64,000 nucleotides of DNA from CAZNUP01 sp964609775 (GCA_964609775.1 CAZSSJ010000003.1:28235-92234); one strand, 5' to 3'; positions 48,072-58,020 are shown, numbered from the stretch's first letter. Translations and numbers: made by a program. The notes: generated from the sequence alone by a model not told the origin.

Positions 48072-50132
48072 TTAGTTTGGTGCGATGTTGATTTTACTTG
48101 TCTCCAGGATCTTGTGCAAGAGAGGGAACTCTTCTGGGTGTTCTAGGGCTTTTTGGGCCAGGAGGTTGGATTTTTCAACGAGGTCAAGGTCGGCAAAATC
48201 GGCGATTTTGAGGTCCCACCGGCCGTGCTGGGCAGTGCCGAACCTTTGACCAGGTCCACGGAATTTGAGATCAATCTCCGCCAGTTGCAACCCATTGGTC
48301 AGTTTTTCCAAGTATTTTAGCCTGCCTATTCCTTCCTCACTTTCGGTGAATAGCAGGCAAAAGGATTGCTGGTCTCCCCGGCCAACCCGGCCACGAAGTT
48401 GATGGAGTTGCGCTAGACCAAAGCGGTCGGCGGCCTCAATTAACATAATGGTTGCCTGGGGAATGTCAATGCCGACTTCGACGACCGGGGTAGCGACTAA
48501 GATGTCCAATTTTTGGTTTCGGAATTCAGTTAGGACGGCATCTTTTTCTTTTGGTTTCAGGCGACCATGCAGTAGCCCCAATTTCAGATCGGGAAAAATT
48601 TCTTTTTGCAGTCTTTCGTATTCGGTTTTGGCGGCTTTGACCTCAGCGAGAGTTTCGGATTCGGACTCTTCGATGAGCGGACAGACGATGAAGGCCTGAG
48701 AGTGTTGGCTTCTTATCCACTGGTAGGCGGCGGTGCGTTTCTCTTTCGGGACGACCCAGGTTCTGACTGGCCGGCGGTTTTTGGGCATTTCGTCAAGAAG
48801 ACTTAAGTCCAAATCGCCGTAGAGCGTCAGGGCCACAGTGCGGGGAATGGGGGTGGCGGTCATAGTTAAAACGTGGGGATTAATCCCCTTCGCTGTCAGT
48901 TTGGCCCGCTGGCCGACGCCGAAGCGGTGTTGTTCGTCGATGACGATAAATCCAAGCCGGGAAAAATTTAATTTGTCGGTGAGGAGGGCGTGGGTGCCGA
49001 CGATGACGTCGAAGCCGGTGTAGTCTTTCTTGCTGCCGGTGGCGATGCCAACGCCGATCTTGAGGGGTTTTAGGAGGGTTTGGAGGGTTTGGTAGTGTTG
49101 GTTAGCAAGGATTTCTGTGGGGGCCATGAGGGCCGATTGGTAGCCGTTTAAGCGGGCTGCTAACATGGCCAGAGCCGCGACGACGGTTTTGCCGCTGCCG
49201 ACGTCCCCTTGGAGGAGGCGGTTCATGGGAGTTTGTTTGGCCAAATCTTTATAGATTTCGTCGATGACTTTTTTTTGGGCAGAAGTTAGTTCGAAGGAAA
49301 GGTTTTTGACGAAGTGCCCTAGCTGGTCGCGAATTTCAACAATTTTAAATTTGTTGCCAACCGTCTTTTTCTGCCAGTCTTCCTTGCGTTTTTTGGCCTC
49401 CAGTTGCGAGAAGAGCATTTCGTCGAAGGCAAGACGCTCCTTGGCCCTTTGGGCATTTTTGAGAGAGGTTGGAAAGTGAACTTCGCGCAGGGCTTCGATT
49501 AGACCAATTAGTCCAATTTGACTAATTTGGTCATCGCTAAAGTGATCGGAAATTTCCAACCCTCCCTGACCAATTTGTTGGAGGAGGAAGTGAAGACGAC
49601 TCCGGAGCCATTTGCTGGTGATGCCGGCCGTTTCCGAGTAGACGGGGACGAATCTTCCGGTGTGTATTGGCGCCCTTTGCAAGAAGACCTCTTGCAAAGG
49701 TTGTCCCGGTAGGCCGTAGATAACCTCGTAGTCCGGGCTTTCGAGTTGGAGTTTGTGGCCGCTTCGCTGGACTTTTCCGGAAAGGCTGATTGTATCGCCT
49801 TTGTGCAGGACTCGAGTCAGAAAGCGCTGGTTGAACCAGATGACGTCGACAATTCCGGTCTCGTCCTCAACTTTGGCCTGCTGGATCATGAAGCCGTTGC
49901 GGGTGAAGACATTCTTAATTTCCATAACTTTGCCCTGGATGGTGACGGTTTCGCCTTCCTGGAGAGTAGCGGCTTTAGCGATTAAGGAATAGTCTTCGTA
50001 TCTTGCTGGCACATGCCAGAGCAGGTCGCGGATAGTGGCGATGCCGAGCTTAGAAAGGCGGGAGGCGAAGGCCGGGCCGATCATGGGGACTTTGGAGACG
50101 GGGGTTTCAAGGCTTAATTTTGATGCCAGCAT
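48072..50132 (-). CDS. recG: ATP-dependent DNA helicase RecG
   Basis: 686 aa. Reverses stalled forks. Wedge/OB domain (about 60-150), helicase motifs LLQGDVGSGKTVVAALAML, DEQHRFGVGQR, MTATPIPRT, and the C-terminal QLRGRVGRGDQQS. In-frame 9-nt arrays: 49063-49101 (HYQTLQTLLKPLK) and 49502-49532 (QISQIGLIGLIE). Confidence 0.97.
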   Translation of the reverse strand: MLASKLSLETPVSKVPMIGPAFASRLSKLGIATIRDLLWHVPARYEDYSLIAKAATLQEGETVTIQGKVMEIKNVFTRNGFMIQQAKVEDETGIVDVIWFNQRFLTRVLHKGDTISLSGKVQRSGHKLQLESPDYEVIYGLPGQPLQEVFLQRAPIHTGRFVPVYSETAGITSKWLRSRLHFLLQQIGQGGLEISDHFSDDQISQIGLIGLIEALREVHFPTSLKNAQRAKERLAFDEMLFSQLEAKKRKEDWQKKTVGNKFKIVEIRDQLGHFVKNLSFELTSAQKKVIDEIYKDLAKQTPMNRLLQGDVGSGKTVVAALAMLAARLNGYQSALMAPTEILANQHYQTLQTLLKPLKIGVGIATGSKKDYTGFDVIVGTHALLTDKLNFSRLGFIVIDEQHRFGVGQRAKLTAKGINPHVLTMTATPIPRTVALTLYGDLDLSLLDEMPKNRRPVRTWVVPKEKRTAAYQWIRSQHSQAFIVCPLIEESESETLAEVKAAKTEYERLQKEIFPDLKLGLLHGRLKPKEKDAVLTEFRNQKLDILVATPVVEVGIDIPQATIMLIEAADRFGLAQLHQLRGRVGRGDQQSFCLLFTESEEGIGRLKYLEKLTNGLQLAEIDLKFRGPGQRFGTAQHGRWDLKIADFADLDLVEKSNLLAQKALEHPEEFPLLHKILETSKINIAPN
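49063..49101. repeat. 9-nt array inside recG
   Basis: Units GGGTTTTAG-GAGGGTTTG-GAGGGTTTG-GTAGTGTTG; in frame, coding the QTL/QTL/LKP/LK triplets. Confidence 0.7.
49502..49532. repeat. 9-nt AATTNGTCA array inside recG
   Basis: GACCAATTA-GTCCAATTT-GACTAATTT-GGTC, coding ISQ-IGL-IGL on the minus strand. Confidence 0.8.
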
Positions 50133-50173
50133 AACTGGCTCATTATAGTATTTTCCCCTGATGAAATTAGGGG

Positions 50174-50278
50174 CTAGAAGTATGGGAGATAGACGAGGAC
50201 GGAGCTGAGGATAAGAGCGAGACCGGCCAGCAAGATTAGGGCTTTGCCGAGGTTCTCGTGCTTTCTAAAAAAGTTCAT
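50174..50278 (-). CDS. Membrane peptide, 34 aa
   Basis: MNFFRKHENLGKALILLAGL ... SSVLVYLPYF: a short charged start and one hydrophobic helix. AGGTGA lies 8 nt before the ATG, but inside the 3' arm of a 12-bp hairpin (50287-50313). Lies between tyrS and recG. Function unknown. Confidence 0.6.
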   Translation of the reverse strand: MNFFRKHENLGKALILLAGLALILSSVLVYLPYF

Positions 50279-50286
50279 GAGCCTTG

Positions 50287-50313
50287 TCACCTTTCTTTAG
50301 AAAAGAAAGGTGA
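50287..50313 (-). promoter_or_regulatory. Hairpin that buries a ribosome binding site
   Basis: Perfect 12-bp stem TCACCTTTCTTT/AAAGAAAGGTGA with a 3-nt loop. On the minus strand the 3' arm contains AAAGGTGA, the ribosome binding site of the 34-aa peptide. Possible translational switch; no T-run follows, so it is not a normal terminator of tyrS. Confidence 0.5.
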
Positions 50314-50366
50314 GCCAAAGAAAAGCTTAGGGATCCTTCGTTTGGCAAGGCCAAACTCAGGATGAA

Positions 50367-51554
50367 TTAAATAAATCTTAAAAAGCGTTTTTTGCCGACG
50401 CGGATCAAGTCTCCCGGGCTAACCTCTATTCCCTCATTGGCTTCAACCACTTCCCCACCCAACTCAACGGCGCCGTCTTTAATGAGTCTTTTTGCTTCGG
50501 TTTTGGACGGTGCCAGATTGGTTTCGACTAGTAATGCCTCGGCAGCGATGGGGTTAGTGGACAAGTCAGAAATTTTGAAGGCCGGAACGTCGGCGACAGT
50601 CATGTCCTGTTTTTGAAAGATATTTTCGAAATGTTGCTGAGCTTGTTCAGCAGCGTGGCTGCCATGAAGTTCTTTGACGATTTGGTGAGCCAGAGTTTTT
50701 TTGGTCTCCATGGGATTTTTGCCGGATTTGAGTTCCGCCTCAATTTGAACGATTTCTTCGAGGGGAAGACTGGTGGCCAAGGTGAAGTATTGAATAATTA
50801 GATCATCACGAACGGACATGACCTTGCCGAACATGTCCTCGGGTGGATCTTCAATCCAAATGGCATTACTGCCTGTTTTACTCATCTTTCGGCCGTCAGT
50901 GCCTATAAGATAGCTGTTGACTAGGATGAAAGATTCTTTGTTTTGGGTTGACTTTAGCAGAATTCGTCCTGCCTGCATGTTGAAGGTCTGATCGGCGGCT
51001 CCAAGCTGCAGATCTGTATCAAGATGCAAGCTATCGTAGCCTTGCATAATTGGGTAAAGTACCTCATCGAGGCGAACGCGATCACCTTTGGTCAGTCGGT
51101 TACGAATTAGTTCTCGGCTGATGAAGTCATTCAAGGAGAAATATTGGCAGAGCTTTAATACATCTTTAAACTCGAGTTTTGATAGCCACTCACCGTTATA
51201 GCGCAAATGAATTTTGGAAAAATCAAGGATTTTGGAAGCCTGTTGGCGATAGGATTTTAAATTTTCTTTTATTTCCTCGTAGGTGAGTATTGGCCTTTCG
51301 GATTCTTTATCGGATGTGTCCCCGACTAGAGCGGTATAGTCCCCGATCAGGAGAGTGACATTGTGGCCATCGTTGACAAACTGTTGTAGTTTACGCAGAT
51401 GCACTGCATAGCCAATGTGAAGCTTGGTATTGGTGGGATCAATGCCGTAGTAGATGTTGAGTTTCTTCCCAGAACGCAAAAGCTTTTCCAGCTCCTCTTT
51501 ACTGGGAATGATGTTCTCTACTCCCCTAGTCAGGATTTCATCAATTTTGTCCAT
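50367..51554 (-). CDS. tyrS: Tyrosyl-tRNA synthetase
   Basis: 395 aa. Class I synthetase: TKLHIGYAVHLRKL (HIGH motif), GRKMSKTGSNA (KMSKS motif), and a C-terminal S4 domain (SKTEAKRLIKDGAVELGG). Of the long TyrZ-like type rather than the E. coli TyrS type. A perfect palindrome lies 25-50 nt before the start. Confidence 0.95.
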   Translation of the reverse strand: MDKIDEILTRGVENIIPSKEELEKLLRSGKKLNIYYGIDPTNTKLHIGYAVHLRKLQQFVNDGHNVTLLIGDYTALVGDTSDKESERPILTYEEIKENLKSYRQQASKILDFSKIHLRYNGEWLSKLEFKDVLKLCQYFSLNDFISRELIRNRLTKGDRVRLDEVLYPIMQGYDSLHLDTDLQLGAADQTFNMQAGRILLKSTQNKESFILVNSYLIGTDGRKMSKTGSNAIWIEDPPEDMFGKVMSVRDDLIIQYFTLATSLPLEEIVQIEAELKSGKNPMETKKTLAHQIVKELHGSHAAEQAQQHFENIFQKQDMTVADVPAFKISDLSTNPIAAEALLVETNLAPSKTEAKRLIKDGAVELGGEVVEANEGIEVSPGDLIRVGKKRFLRFI

Positions 51555-51579
51555 GAGGCTATTTGCGCGCTTGGCGCAG

Positions 51580-51602
51580 AAATATTACTTACAGTAATAT
51601 TT
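51580..51602. repeat. 10-bp palindrome upstream of tyrS
   Basis: AAATATTACT/AGTAATATTT with a 3-nt centre, flanked by GCGC-rich arms that can extend the hairpin. Either a leader hairpin or a protein-binding site. Confidence 0.5.
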
Positions 51603-51633
51603 TAGCGCGTTTAGAGGAAGCTTGCAGTAATTA

Positions 51634-52134
51634 TTAAACTTGGCTGAATTTGAAGCTGTGTTCGAGTTTTTCGATTCTGGGTTCAAGGTTGTCTTTTAAG
51701 GCTTGGACTTTTTTGGCCCCGCTTTTATCGGTGACGCCGATAAATTCCTGAATTTTTTCGAGAACCTCGTCTGTTCTTTCATTAGCGTCTTCGAAACGGT
51801 CATTCATGTCATTTCTGAGGCTATTTATCTCGTTTCTTACGCCGTTAATTTCTCCTTTGACGCCGTCAATTTTTTGGTAGACCAGATTGCGGACGGCAAC
51901 AATTCCCCGTTCAACTTTTCTTAATCTTTGGCTTTGGGCGTCAAGCCGGTCTTGGATTCCAGCAAACCGGCCGTCGTATCTTTCTTCCAGGTTGTCAAAT
52001 CTTTTATTTACTTCTCTGAACCGATCGTTCATTTCCAGGCGAAACTCGCCGAGTTTCTCATCGAATTTCTCGTCGAGTTTCTCGTCGAGCAACTTACTTA
52101 TTTGTTCTAGAGTTAGTGGTGAGTTATTAGCCAT
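51634..52134 (-). CDS. Coiled-coil protein, 166 aa
   Basis: Almost entirely charged heptads (LDEKLDEKFDEKLGEFRLEM ... VRNEINSLRNDMNDRFEDANERTDEVLEKIQEFIGV). No membrane helix. Unknown role; relatives appear in phage and CPR genomes. A palindrome TGA-GA-CGA-TC-TCA sits 3 nt before the ATG. Confidence 0.7.
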   Translation of the reverse strand: MANNSPLTLEQISKLLDEKLDEKFDEKLGEFRLEMNDRFREVNKRFDNLEERYDGRFAGIQDRLDAQSQRLRKVERGIVAVRNLVYQKIDGVKGEINGVRNEINSLRNDMNDRFEDANERTDEVLEKIQEFIGVTDKSGAKKVQALKDNLEPRIEKLEHSFKFSQV

Positions 52135-52252
52135 TTTTGAGATCGTCTCACAAACTGGCAGTCAGCGCAAGGGTAAGAAAGAAGTCAAAATGGGACAAGA
52201 GTTAATTTGCTAATCTCCGGCTAAATTTGCTACACTAGGCTTCGTTTTGCCA

Positions 52253-54916
52253 ATGCTGCAGCCTCTTCCCAGCACGACCGCGCTTAAAGAGAGATTGATG
52301 TATTATAAAGACAGGGTCTTTCAGAAGATCGCGGCTATGCTTCAAAGATATCAGCGCATGCTCTATTCTCCATCACAGAGGTTGAGAGTGTTGTCGTTTC
52401 TGTCTTTGGGGCTTTTTGTAGGCCTGATTCTCCTTTTTATCATGGCGACGGCGGTAGTGGCTTTTTTCTCCTTCGGCCTCCCCGATCCCAATAAAGTCAT
52501 CCGGCGCGAAGGGTTTTCGACGATCATTTATGACCGGAACGGCAAGGTTCTTTATGATCTTTATAACAAAGAAAACCGGATTCCTCTTGAAATTAAAGAC
52601 GTGCCGAAGTATCTCCAGGAAGCGACAGTGGCGATTGAAGATAAGGACTTTTACAAACACCAAGGTTATGACGTGGCGGGAATTGCCCGAGCGACAGTTT
52701 ACGCGCTGACTGGGCGAGGGATCACCGGGGCTTCCACTTTGACCCAGCAGCTAGTTAAGAACGTTCTGTTGTCGCCGGAGCGGACGGTGTTTCGAAAAAT
52801 CAAAGAAGCAATTTTGGCCTATCAAATTGAGAAGAAATTTTCCAAGGACCAAATTCTGCAGATGTATTTAAACGAGGTGCCATATGGCGGAACATATTAT
52901 GGGGCTGAGTCAGCGGCGCGGGGGTATTTCGGCAAAAGTGCGAAAGACCTGACTCTCACCGAGTCGGCGATTCTGGCGGGACTGCCGCAGTCGCCGACGA
53001 CCTATTCCCCGCTGGGGGCGCACCCAAAAGCCTACATTGACCGAACGAAAGATGTTCTGAGGCGGATGCGGGAAGATGGCTATATCACCGCACAGATGGA
53101 GCACGACGCCACGGCGCAGCTGCCGAACGTGACTTTTGCGTCGACGACGGGGAACATTAAAGCGCCGCATTTTGTTTTCTTTGTCAAAGAAGAGCTCATT
53201 AAGAAGTATGGTGAACAGATGGTGGAGAGCGGCGGGTTGCGGGTGACGACGACCTTGGACTTAGATTTGGAGCAAGAAGTGGAAAAGATTGTTCACGATG
53301 AAGTCTTGAAGCTCAAAGCGGCTAAGGCGAGCAATGGGGCGGGAGTGGTTTTAAACCCGAAGACAGGAGAGATTCTGGCCATGGCCGGGTCATATGACTT
53401 TTTTGATAAGGATTTCGGGGCATATAACGTTGCCACGGCGCAGCGGCAGCCGGGGTCGTCGGGAAAGCCGTTTATTTATGCCACGGCTCTGGAGAAAGGC
53501 TACACAGCGGCGACGATGCTCGTGGATGCCAAAACGGACTATCCGTCCGGGGACCCGGAGCACCCGATCTATACCCCGGCCAACTATGACGGCAAATATC
53601 GCGGGCCAAGGCAGCTGCGCTTGGCGCTGGGAAATTCGATCAACACGGTTGCGGTCAAAGTGACGGCTCTGGCGGGGCTTAAGGATATTATGCAAAACGG
53701 GTTCAATGCCGGGATTTCAACCTGGGAGCCAACGACGGCGAACATGAAGAACGTTGGATTGTCGCTGGCCTTAGGCGGCCGGGAAGTCAAACTGCTGGAG
53801 CTGACGAGTGCTTATGGCAGTTTTGCCACCGGCGGCGAGCATTTTGACCCGATCGCCATTCTCAAAGTGACGGACAGCTCCGGCAAGACCATCTTTGAGA
53901 ATCGGGCGGTTTCGGGGAAGCGGGTCTTTTCGCCGGAGGTGAGTTTTATCATTTCCCACATTCTTTCGGACAATGTGGCCCGGCAAGAAGTGTTTGGGGT
54001 GAGTAATCTGCTCATTATTCCCAACTATACGGTGGCGGCCAAAACCGGAACGACGGATGAGAAACGGGACAACTGGACGCTGGGTTACACGCCGTCGGTG
54101 GTGGTTGGCGTTTGGGTTGGAAATAATGACAATGCGGCTATGTCACCAACGATTGCCTCAGGCGTGACGGGAGCAACGCCGATTTGGAACAAAATCATGA
54201 AAGCAGCGCTTAAAGGAATAAACAGGGAAGAGTTTAAGAAACCGGACGGGGTGGTCGCTTTGGAGGTGGATGCGCTTGGCGGAGGTCTGCCGCGAGGGAG
54301 TGACGGCAAGCGGAGTGAGTATTTTGTCAAGGGAACGGAGCCGACGGGGCCATCAGCAATTTATCAAACGCTCAAGATTTCCAAGACAAACGGGAAACTG
54401 GCTAATGATCTGGAGATCAAGTCCGGCGACTACGACTCGAAGGACTTTATTGTTTTTAAAGAGAGTGACCCGGTTTCGGGGGATGGCAAAAATCGGTGGC
54501 AGGAAGCCATTAACGCCTGGGTAGAGACCAATCATAAAGACGATCCGCTTTATCACCCGCCGACGGACAAGAGTGACGCGGATTTAAATTCGGTCAAGAT
54601 TAATTGGGACACACCCCATGACCATGAACAAGTGAATTCAAACGAGGTACAGATTCGGGCGAAGGCCATTTCTCTGCGGGACATCGTCAAATTCACTTTG
54701 GAAGTTGACGGGATGGAAAAAATTAATAAGTCAGGAGACACGATTGATGAGAAGATGAATCTTTCTAACGGAAAGCACAAATTGAGGTATCACGCGGCGG
54801 ATTCGGGGGGAAATTCGACAGACGCCGAAATTAATATTGGCGTGAATGTGCCGTGGGATTATTCGCCGCCGGCGACGGGCGCAGCGATTTTGAAGAACTT
54901 CCCTACTTGGCTTTGA
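52253..54916 (+). CDS. Class A penicillin-binding protein (PBP1A-like)
   Basis: 887 aa from the ATG at 52253. Polymerises and cross-links peptidoglycan. One membrane helix (about 50-80). The GT51 domain has VAIEDKDFYKHQGYD and GASTLTQQLVKN. The transpeptidase has QPGSSGKPF (Ser and Lys of SxxK), GNSINT (SxN) and AKTGTTDEKRDNW (KTG), followed by a C-terminal Ig-like segment (about 800-875) with a Big-type pattern. TACACT is the probable -10. Its end overlaps the convergent pheT by 14 nt. Confidence 0.95.
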   Translation: MLQPLPSTTALKERLMYYKDRVFQKIAAMLQRYQRMLYSPSQRLRVLSFLSLGLFVGLILLFIMATAVVAFFSFGLPDPNKVIRREGFSTIIYDRNGKVLYDLYNKENRIPLEIKDVPKYLQEATVAIEDKDFYKHQGYDVAGIARATVYALTGRGITGASTLTQQLVKNVLLSPERTVFRKIKEAILAYQIEKKFSKDQILQMYLNEVPYGGTYYGAESAARGYFGKSAKDLTLTESAILAGLPQSPTTYSPLGAHPKAYIDRTKDVLRRMREDGYITAQMEHDATAQLPNVTFASTTGNIKAPHFVFFVKEELIKKYGEQMVESGGLRVTTTLDLDLEQEVEKIVHDEVLKLKAAKASNGAGVVLNPKTGEILAMAGSYDFFDKDFGAYNVATAQRQPGSSGKPFIYATALEKGYTAATMLVDAKTDYPSGDPEHPIYTPANYDGKYRGPRQLRLALGNSINTVAVKVTALAGLKDIMQNGFNAGISTWEPTTANMKNVGLSLALGGREVKLLELTSAYGSFATGGEHFDPIAILKVTDSSGKTIFENRAVSGKRVFSPEVSFIISHILSDNVARQEVFGVSNLLIIPNYTVAAKTGTTDEKRDNWTLGYTPSVVVGVWVGNNDNAAMSPTIASGVTGATPIWNKIMKAALKGINREEFKKPDGVVALEVDALGGGLPRGSDGKRSEYFVKGTEPTGPSAIYQTLKISKTNGKLANDLEIKSGDYDSKDFIVFKESDPVSGDGKNRWQEAINAWVETNHKDDPLYHPPTDKSDADLNSVKINWDTPHDHEQVNSNEVQIRAKAISLRDIVKFTLEVDGMEKINKSGDTIDEKMNLSNGKHKLRYHAADSGGNSTDAEINIGVNVPWDYSPPATGAAILKNFPTWL

Positions 54917-56921
54917 CTCCGAGTTTTTCCTTCAGAGTTTTGAGGATTTTGAGGCGGATTTCGGCGGCGTCTTTGTCAGACAAGTTCCGGCTTTCGTCCA
55001 GATAGGTCAGGCGCAAAGTGCGACTGTCTTCGTGGGTGTCGAGCAAATCAATCGAGTTAACCAAGAGGCTGGTTCTTTTGATTGCGGAAACGACGTCGCT
55101 GTATAAAATATCGTCCGGAATGATTAGAGAGAGATCCTCGATGACTGGAGGATATTTGGGAATGGGGTGATATTTCTTTTCAGAAGTAGCGAGTTTTTCT
55201 AACAGGCCATAGTCGAGTTCCCAGATAACGGCACGGTTTTTGATTGCCCATTTGGCCAAAAGCGAGGGATGGGCTTCTCCAATGAATCCCAGGTACTTTT
55301 TATCTCCAGTGAAGACTAGTGCGGTTCTCCCGGGGTGGCACCAATTGAAGTGGTCCGACGGCTCAATCGGTCTTAAGTGATAGTTGATGTTTATGTTGTT
55401 GAGGAGTAGTTCAAAGAAGCCCTTGGCTTGATGAAAGTTTTCTCCTGATTCAATGCCCCAGACCCAGTATTCTTCTTTAGCCTTATCTAATGACTCTCCC
55501 TTGTATTCTTTGCCCAATTCGAAAAGCTTTATCTGGGGGAAGTTGGCCTGGTTGAGTTTGTAGGCGTCGAGCAGATTACCTACCAGTGCCGGTCTGAGAT
55601 ATTCGTAGTCACGGGAGATAGGGTTATCGACCCGAAGAGTTTTCCCGGGGTTGATGCCCAGCTTGATTAATTGGGTTTCCGAAACAAGGGAGTAGGTGTA
55701 GATTTCGGAGTACCCAGCACTTTGGAGAATTTGCTTGACTTCATACTCGAAGTCATAGTTTTTGGCATAGGCGACTTTGGCGGTGGGAACGGGAGAAGCC
55801 GGCAGGGTTTTGGGAAAGTGGTTGTAGCCATAGAGCCGGCCGACTTCTTCGATCAAATCCTCTTCAATTTTGAGGTCGGGGCGGAAGGTGGGGATTTCAA
55901 CAGCATAGATCAAATTAGACTTATTGGTCAAATTGGTCATATTTGGTTTGAGCTGGAGGCTCACGAGGGCTTGGACGACTTTTTTGGGCTCGAATTTGAG
56001 GCCGAGGACGGATTCGAGTTTGTTGTGGCCCATTTCGACAGTCCAGGGCTTGAAGTTGTGGTCTTTGTGGTCGAGAAGTTCGGAGGCGCCCCCCCCGCCA
56101 GCCAGGTCGAGAATCATTTTGAGGGCGAGTTTGACGGCGGGAACAGTGCCGTTGGGGTCGACTCCTCTTTCGGAAATCGCTGACGAATCGCTTCGGAGCC
56201 CGAGAGATTGGGAGGTCCGTCGAGTCAGGACGGGGTCGCAAACGATGGAATGCAGGAGGACATTTTTGGTTTCCGGAGAAATGGCAGAGTTCTCCCCGCC
56301 TTTCAATGGTGGCAAGTCGATGATGCGGCCGACGTCTTTGATGATGATGGCATTTTTGGGCAAGGTGTAGTTCAGACCATCGAGACTGCGGAAGGGCTCC
56401 CCTCCCTTGGCGAGGTCGACAATGATCTGATGACCGCGGATTTTGTCATAGTCGAAGACGTGGAGGGGGCTGCCGAAAGTCCAGAGGACAAAGTTGGTGA
56501 TGTCGACGAGATTGTTGATCGGCCGCAGGCCAATCTGTTTAATTCTCTTTTGCAGCCAATCCGGCGAAGGTTTGACCTTGACGTTTTGGACAATGACGGA
56601 AGTCATGCGGGGAATGGCGGCGTAGTTGGGCTTGAGGGTGATTTCATAGTTAGTTTTTGGTGTTTTGTATTTAGTATTTAGGGCTATTTCATTGGGGTCT
56701 TTCAGATGGGTGTTGGTTAGGGCGGCAACTTCGCGGGCGATGCCACAGAGGCTGAGCCAATCGGGGCGGTTGGGGGTGACCTCAGGGTCGAAAATGATGT
56801 CGCCGTCTTTTTCTTCCCATTTTTCGACAGTTAAACCGGCCTCGGACAATTTCAAAGCCAGCTCCGGAAACGGGAGCTTGATGTCAACGTATTCTTTGAG
56901 CCAAGACGAAGGTATTAACAT
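54903..56921 (-). CDS. pheT: Phenylalanyl-tRNA synthetase beta chain, short form
   Basis: 672 aa against about 790 in E. coli. The first 40 residues lead directly into B1-type sequence, and the EMAP/tRNA-binding OB domain normally inserted there is absent. B3/B4 editing domain, B5, catalytic-like core and the C-terminal FDX-ACB anticodon domain (KYHPIPKYPPVIEDLSLIIP) are present. A 9-nt array (55908-55947) codes KPNMTNLTNKSNLIYA. Follows pheS (intergenic 45 nt). Confidence 0.95.
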   Translation of the reverse strand: MLIPSSWLKEYVDIKLPFPELALKLSEAGLTVEKWEEKDGDIIFDPEVTPNRPDWLSLCGIAREVAALTNTHLKDPNEIALNTKYKTPKTNYEITLKPNYAAIPRMTSVIVQNVKVKPSPDWLQKRIKQIGLRPINNLVDITNFVLWTFGSPLHVFDYDKIRGHQIIVDLAKGGEPFRSLDGLNYTLPKNAIIIKDVGRIIDLPPLKGGENSAISPETKNVLLHSIVCDPVLTRRTSQSLGLRSDSSAISERGVDPNGTVPAVKLALKMILDLAGGGGASELLDHKDHNFKPWTVEMGHNKLESVLGLKFEPKKVVQALVSLQLKPNMTNLTNKSNLIYAVEIPTFRPDLKIEEDLIEEVGRLYGYNHFPKTLPASPVPTAKVAYAKNYDFEYEVKQILQSAGYSEIYTYSLVSETQLIKLGINPGKTLRVDNPISRDYEYLRPALVGNLLDAYKLNQANFPQIKLFELGKEYKGESLDKAKEEYWVWGIESGENFHQAKGFFELLLNNININYHLRPIEPSDHFNWCHPGRTALVFTGDKKYLGFIGEAHPSLLAKWAIKNRAVIWELDYGLLEKLATSEKKYHPIPKYPPVIEDLSLIIPDDILYSDVVSAIKRTSLLVNSIDLLDTHEDSRTLRLTYLDESRNLSDKDAAEIRLKILKTLKEKLGVKAK
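55908..55947. repeat. 9-nt AATTNGTCA array inside pheT
   Basis: ATCAAATTA-GACTTATTG-GTCAAATTG-GTCATATTT, in frame between the B5 part and the preceding helix. Confidence 0.8.
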
Positions 56922-56966
56922 ATTTGTTCTATAAAATGCGATCGCAATCTATTGATTATTTTTTGT

Positions 56967-58013
56967 TTAAAATTGTTTAAGGATTCGTAGATCTGGGTTG
57001 GTTAGAACGCGCAGGTCGTCGATTTGATTTTTGAGAACGGCGGCACGACTTAGTCCGAGGTCAAAGGCAAAGCCGCCCCAAACATTCGGGTCAAGACCCG
57101 CGTTTTTCAAGACATTTGGGTGAATCATGCCGGCGGGAAGGATTTCGACCCAGCCGGTGTGCTTACAAAAAGGGCAGCCCTTTTGTTTGCAGATCGTGCA
57201 GGACATAAAGGCCTGAACGCCGGGTTCGACAAAGCCGAAGTTGGTGGCATCGAAGCGGATTTTGATTTCGGAACCATAGAGACCCCGGAGGACATACTCA
57301 ATTGTGCCCAGGAGGTCGGTCATATGAATGTTTTTGTCGACAATAAATCCATCTATTTGCCAGAATTCAAAGCCGTGGGAGGGATCGACGTTATCAACCC
57401 GATAGACCTTGCCAGGCATGACGACGCGAACCGGGGGCTTGGTTTTTTCCAGAATTTTGACCTGCATGCTGGTGACTTGCGTTTGGAGGATCCACTCCCC
57501 TGGTTGAGCTTTGGAATGGCGGGTATCCAAGTAGAAAGTGGCCTGCGTGTCTCTCGAAGGGGCGTCGGCGGGCATGTTTAAAGAAGTGAAGTTATAGTAG
57601 TCGGTTTGTATTTCTTCGGTTTCAGAGACTTGATAGCCAAGTCTTTTGAAAATGTCCAGGACTTTATGCAGCACCTGGGCGATCGGGTGGAGGTGGCCGA
57701 GATTGGGTCTAATGCCGGGGAGAGTGACGTCAATGCGCTCAGTTTTGGAAATGTCTTGTATCCGCGCCTTTTGCAAGAGGACCTCTTGCGAAGCTAGGGT
57801 CTCCTCGATGGAGGATTTGACCTCATTGGCGAAGCGGCCGACAATCCCCCGCTCGTTTGGCGGCAGCTCCGGCAGGCGCTTCATGAGGAGAGTCAGGCGC
57901 CCTTTGGATTTGCCCAAGTATTCGACCCGAATTTCTTCGAGTTGTTTGGGATCGGTCGTGGCCAAAATTTGGGCAATGGCTTCGTTTTTGACGTCAAGGA
58001 GTTTGTCCTGCAT
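56967..58013 (-). CDS. pheS: Phenylalanyl-tRNA synthetase alpha chain
   Basis: 348 aa. N-terminal coiled coil (1-85), then the class II core: HPIAQVLHKVLDIFKRLGY (motif 1), DNVDPSHGFEFWQIDGFIVD (motif 2), GWVEILPAGMIHPNVLKNAG and GFAFDLGLSRAAVLKN (motif 3). It carries a cysteine cluster CTICKQKGCPFCKHTG before motif 3, a zinc-ribbon insertion found in some lineages. Confidence 0.96.
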   Translation of the reverse strand: MQDKLLDVKNEAIAQILATTDPKQLEEIRVEYLGKSKGRLTLLMKRLPELPPNERGIVGRFANEVKSSIEETLASQEVLLQKARIQDISKTERIDVTLPGIRPNLGHLHPIAQVLHKVLDIFKRLGYQVSETEEIQTDYYNFTSLNMPADAPSRDTQATFYLDTRHSKAQPGEWILQTQVTSMQVKILEKTKPPVRVVMPGKVYRVDNVDPSHGFEFWQIDGFIVDKNIHMTDLLGTIEYVLRGLYGSEIKIRFDATNFGFVEPGVQAFMSCTICKQKGCPFCKHTGWVEILPAGMIHPNVLKNAGLDPNVWGGFAFDLGLSRAAVLKNQIDDLRVLTNPDLRILKQF

Positions 58014-58020
58014 AAAAATC

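Noticed and set aside
51555..51633. T-box in front of tyrS
   Set aside because: Only a palindrome is present; no UGGN bulge element and too little space.
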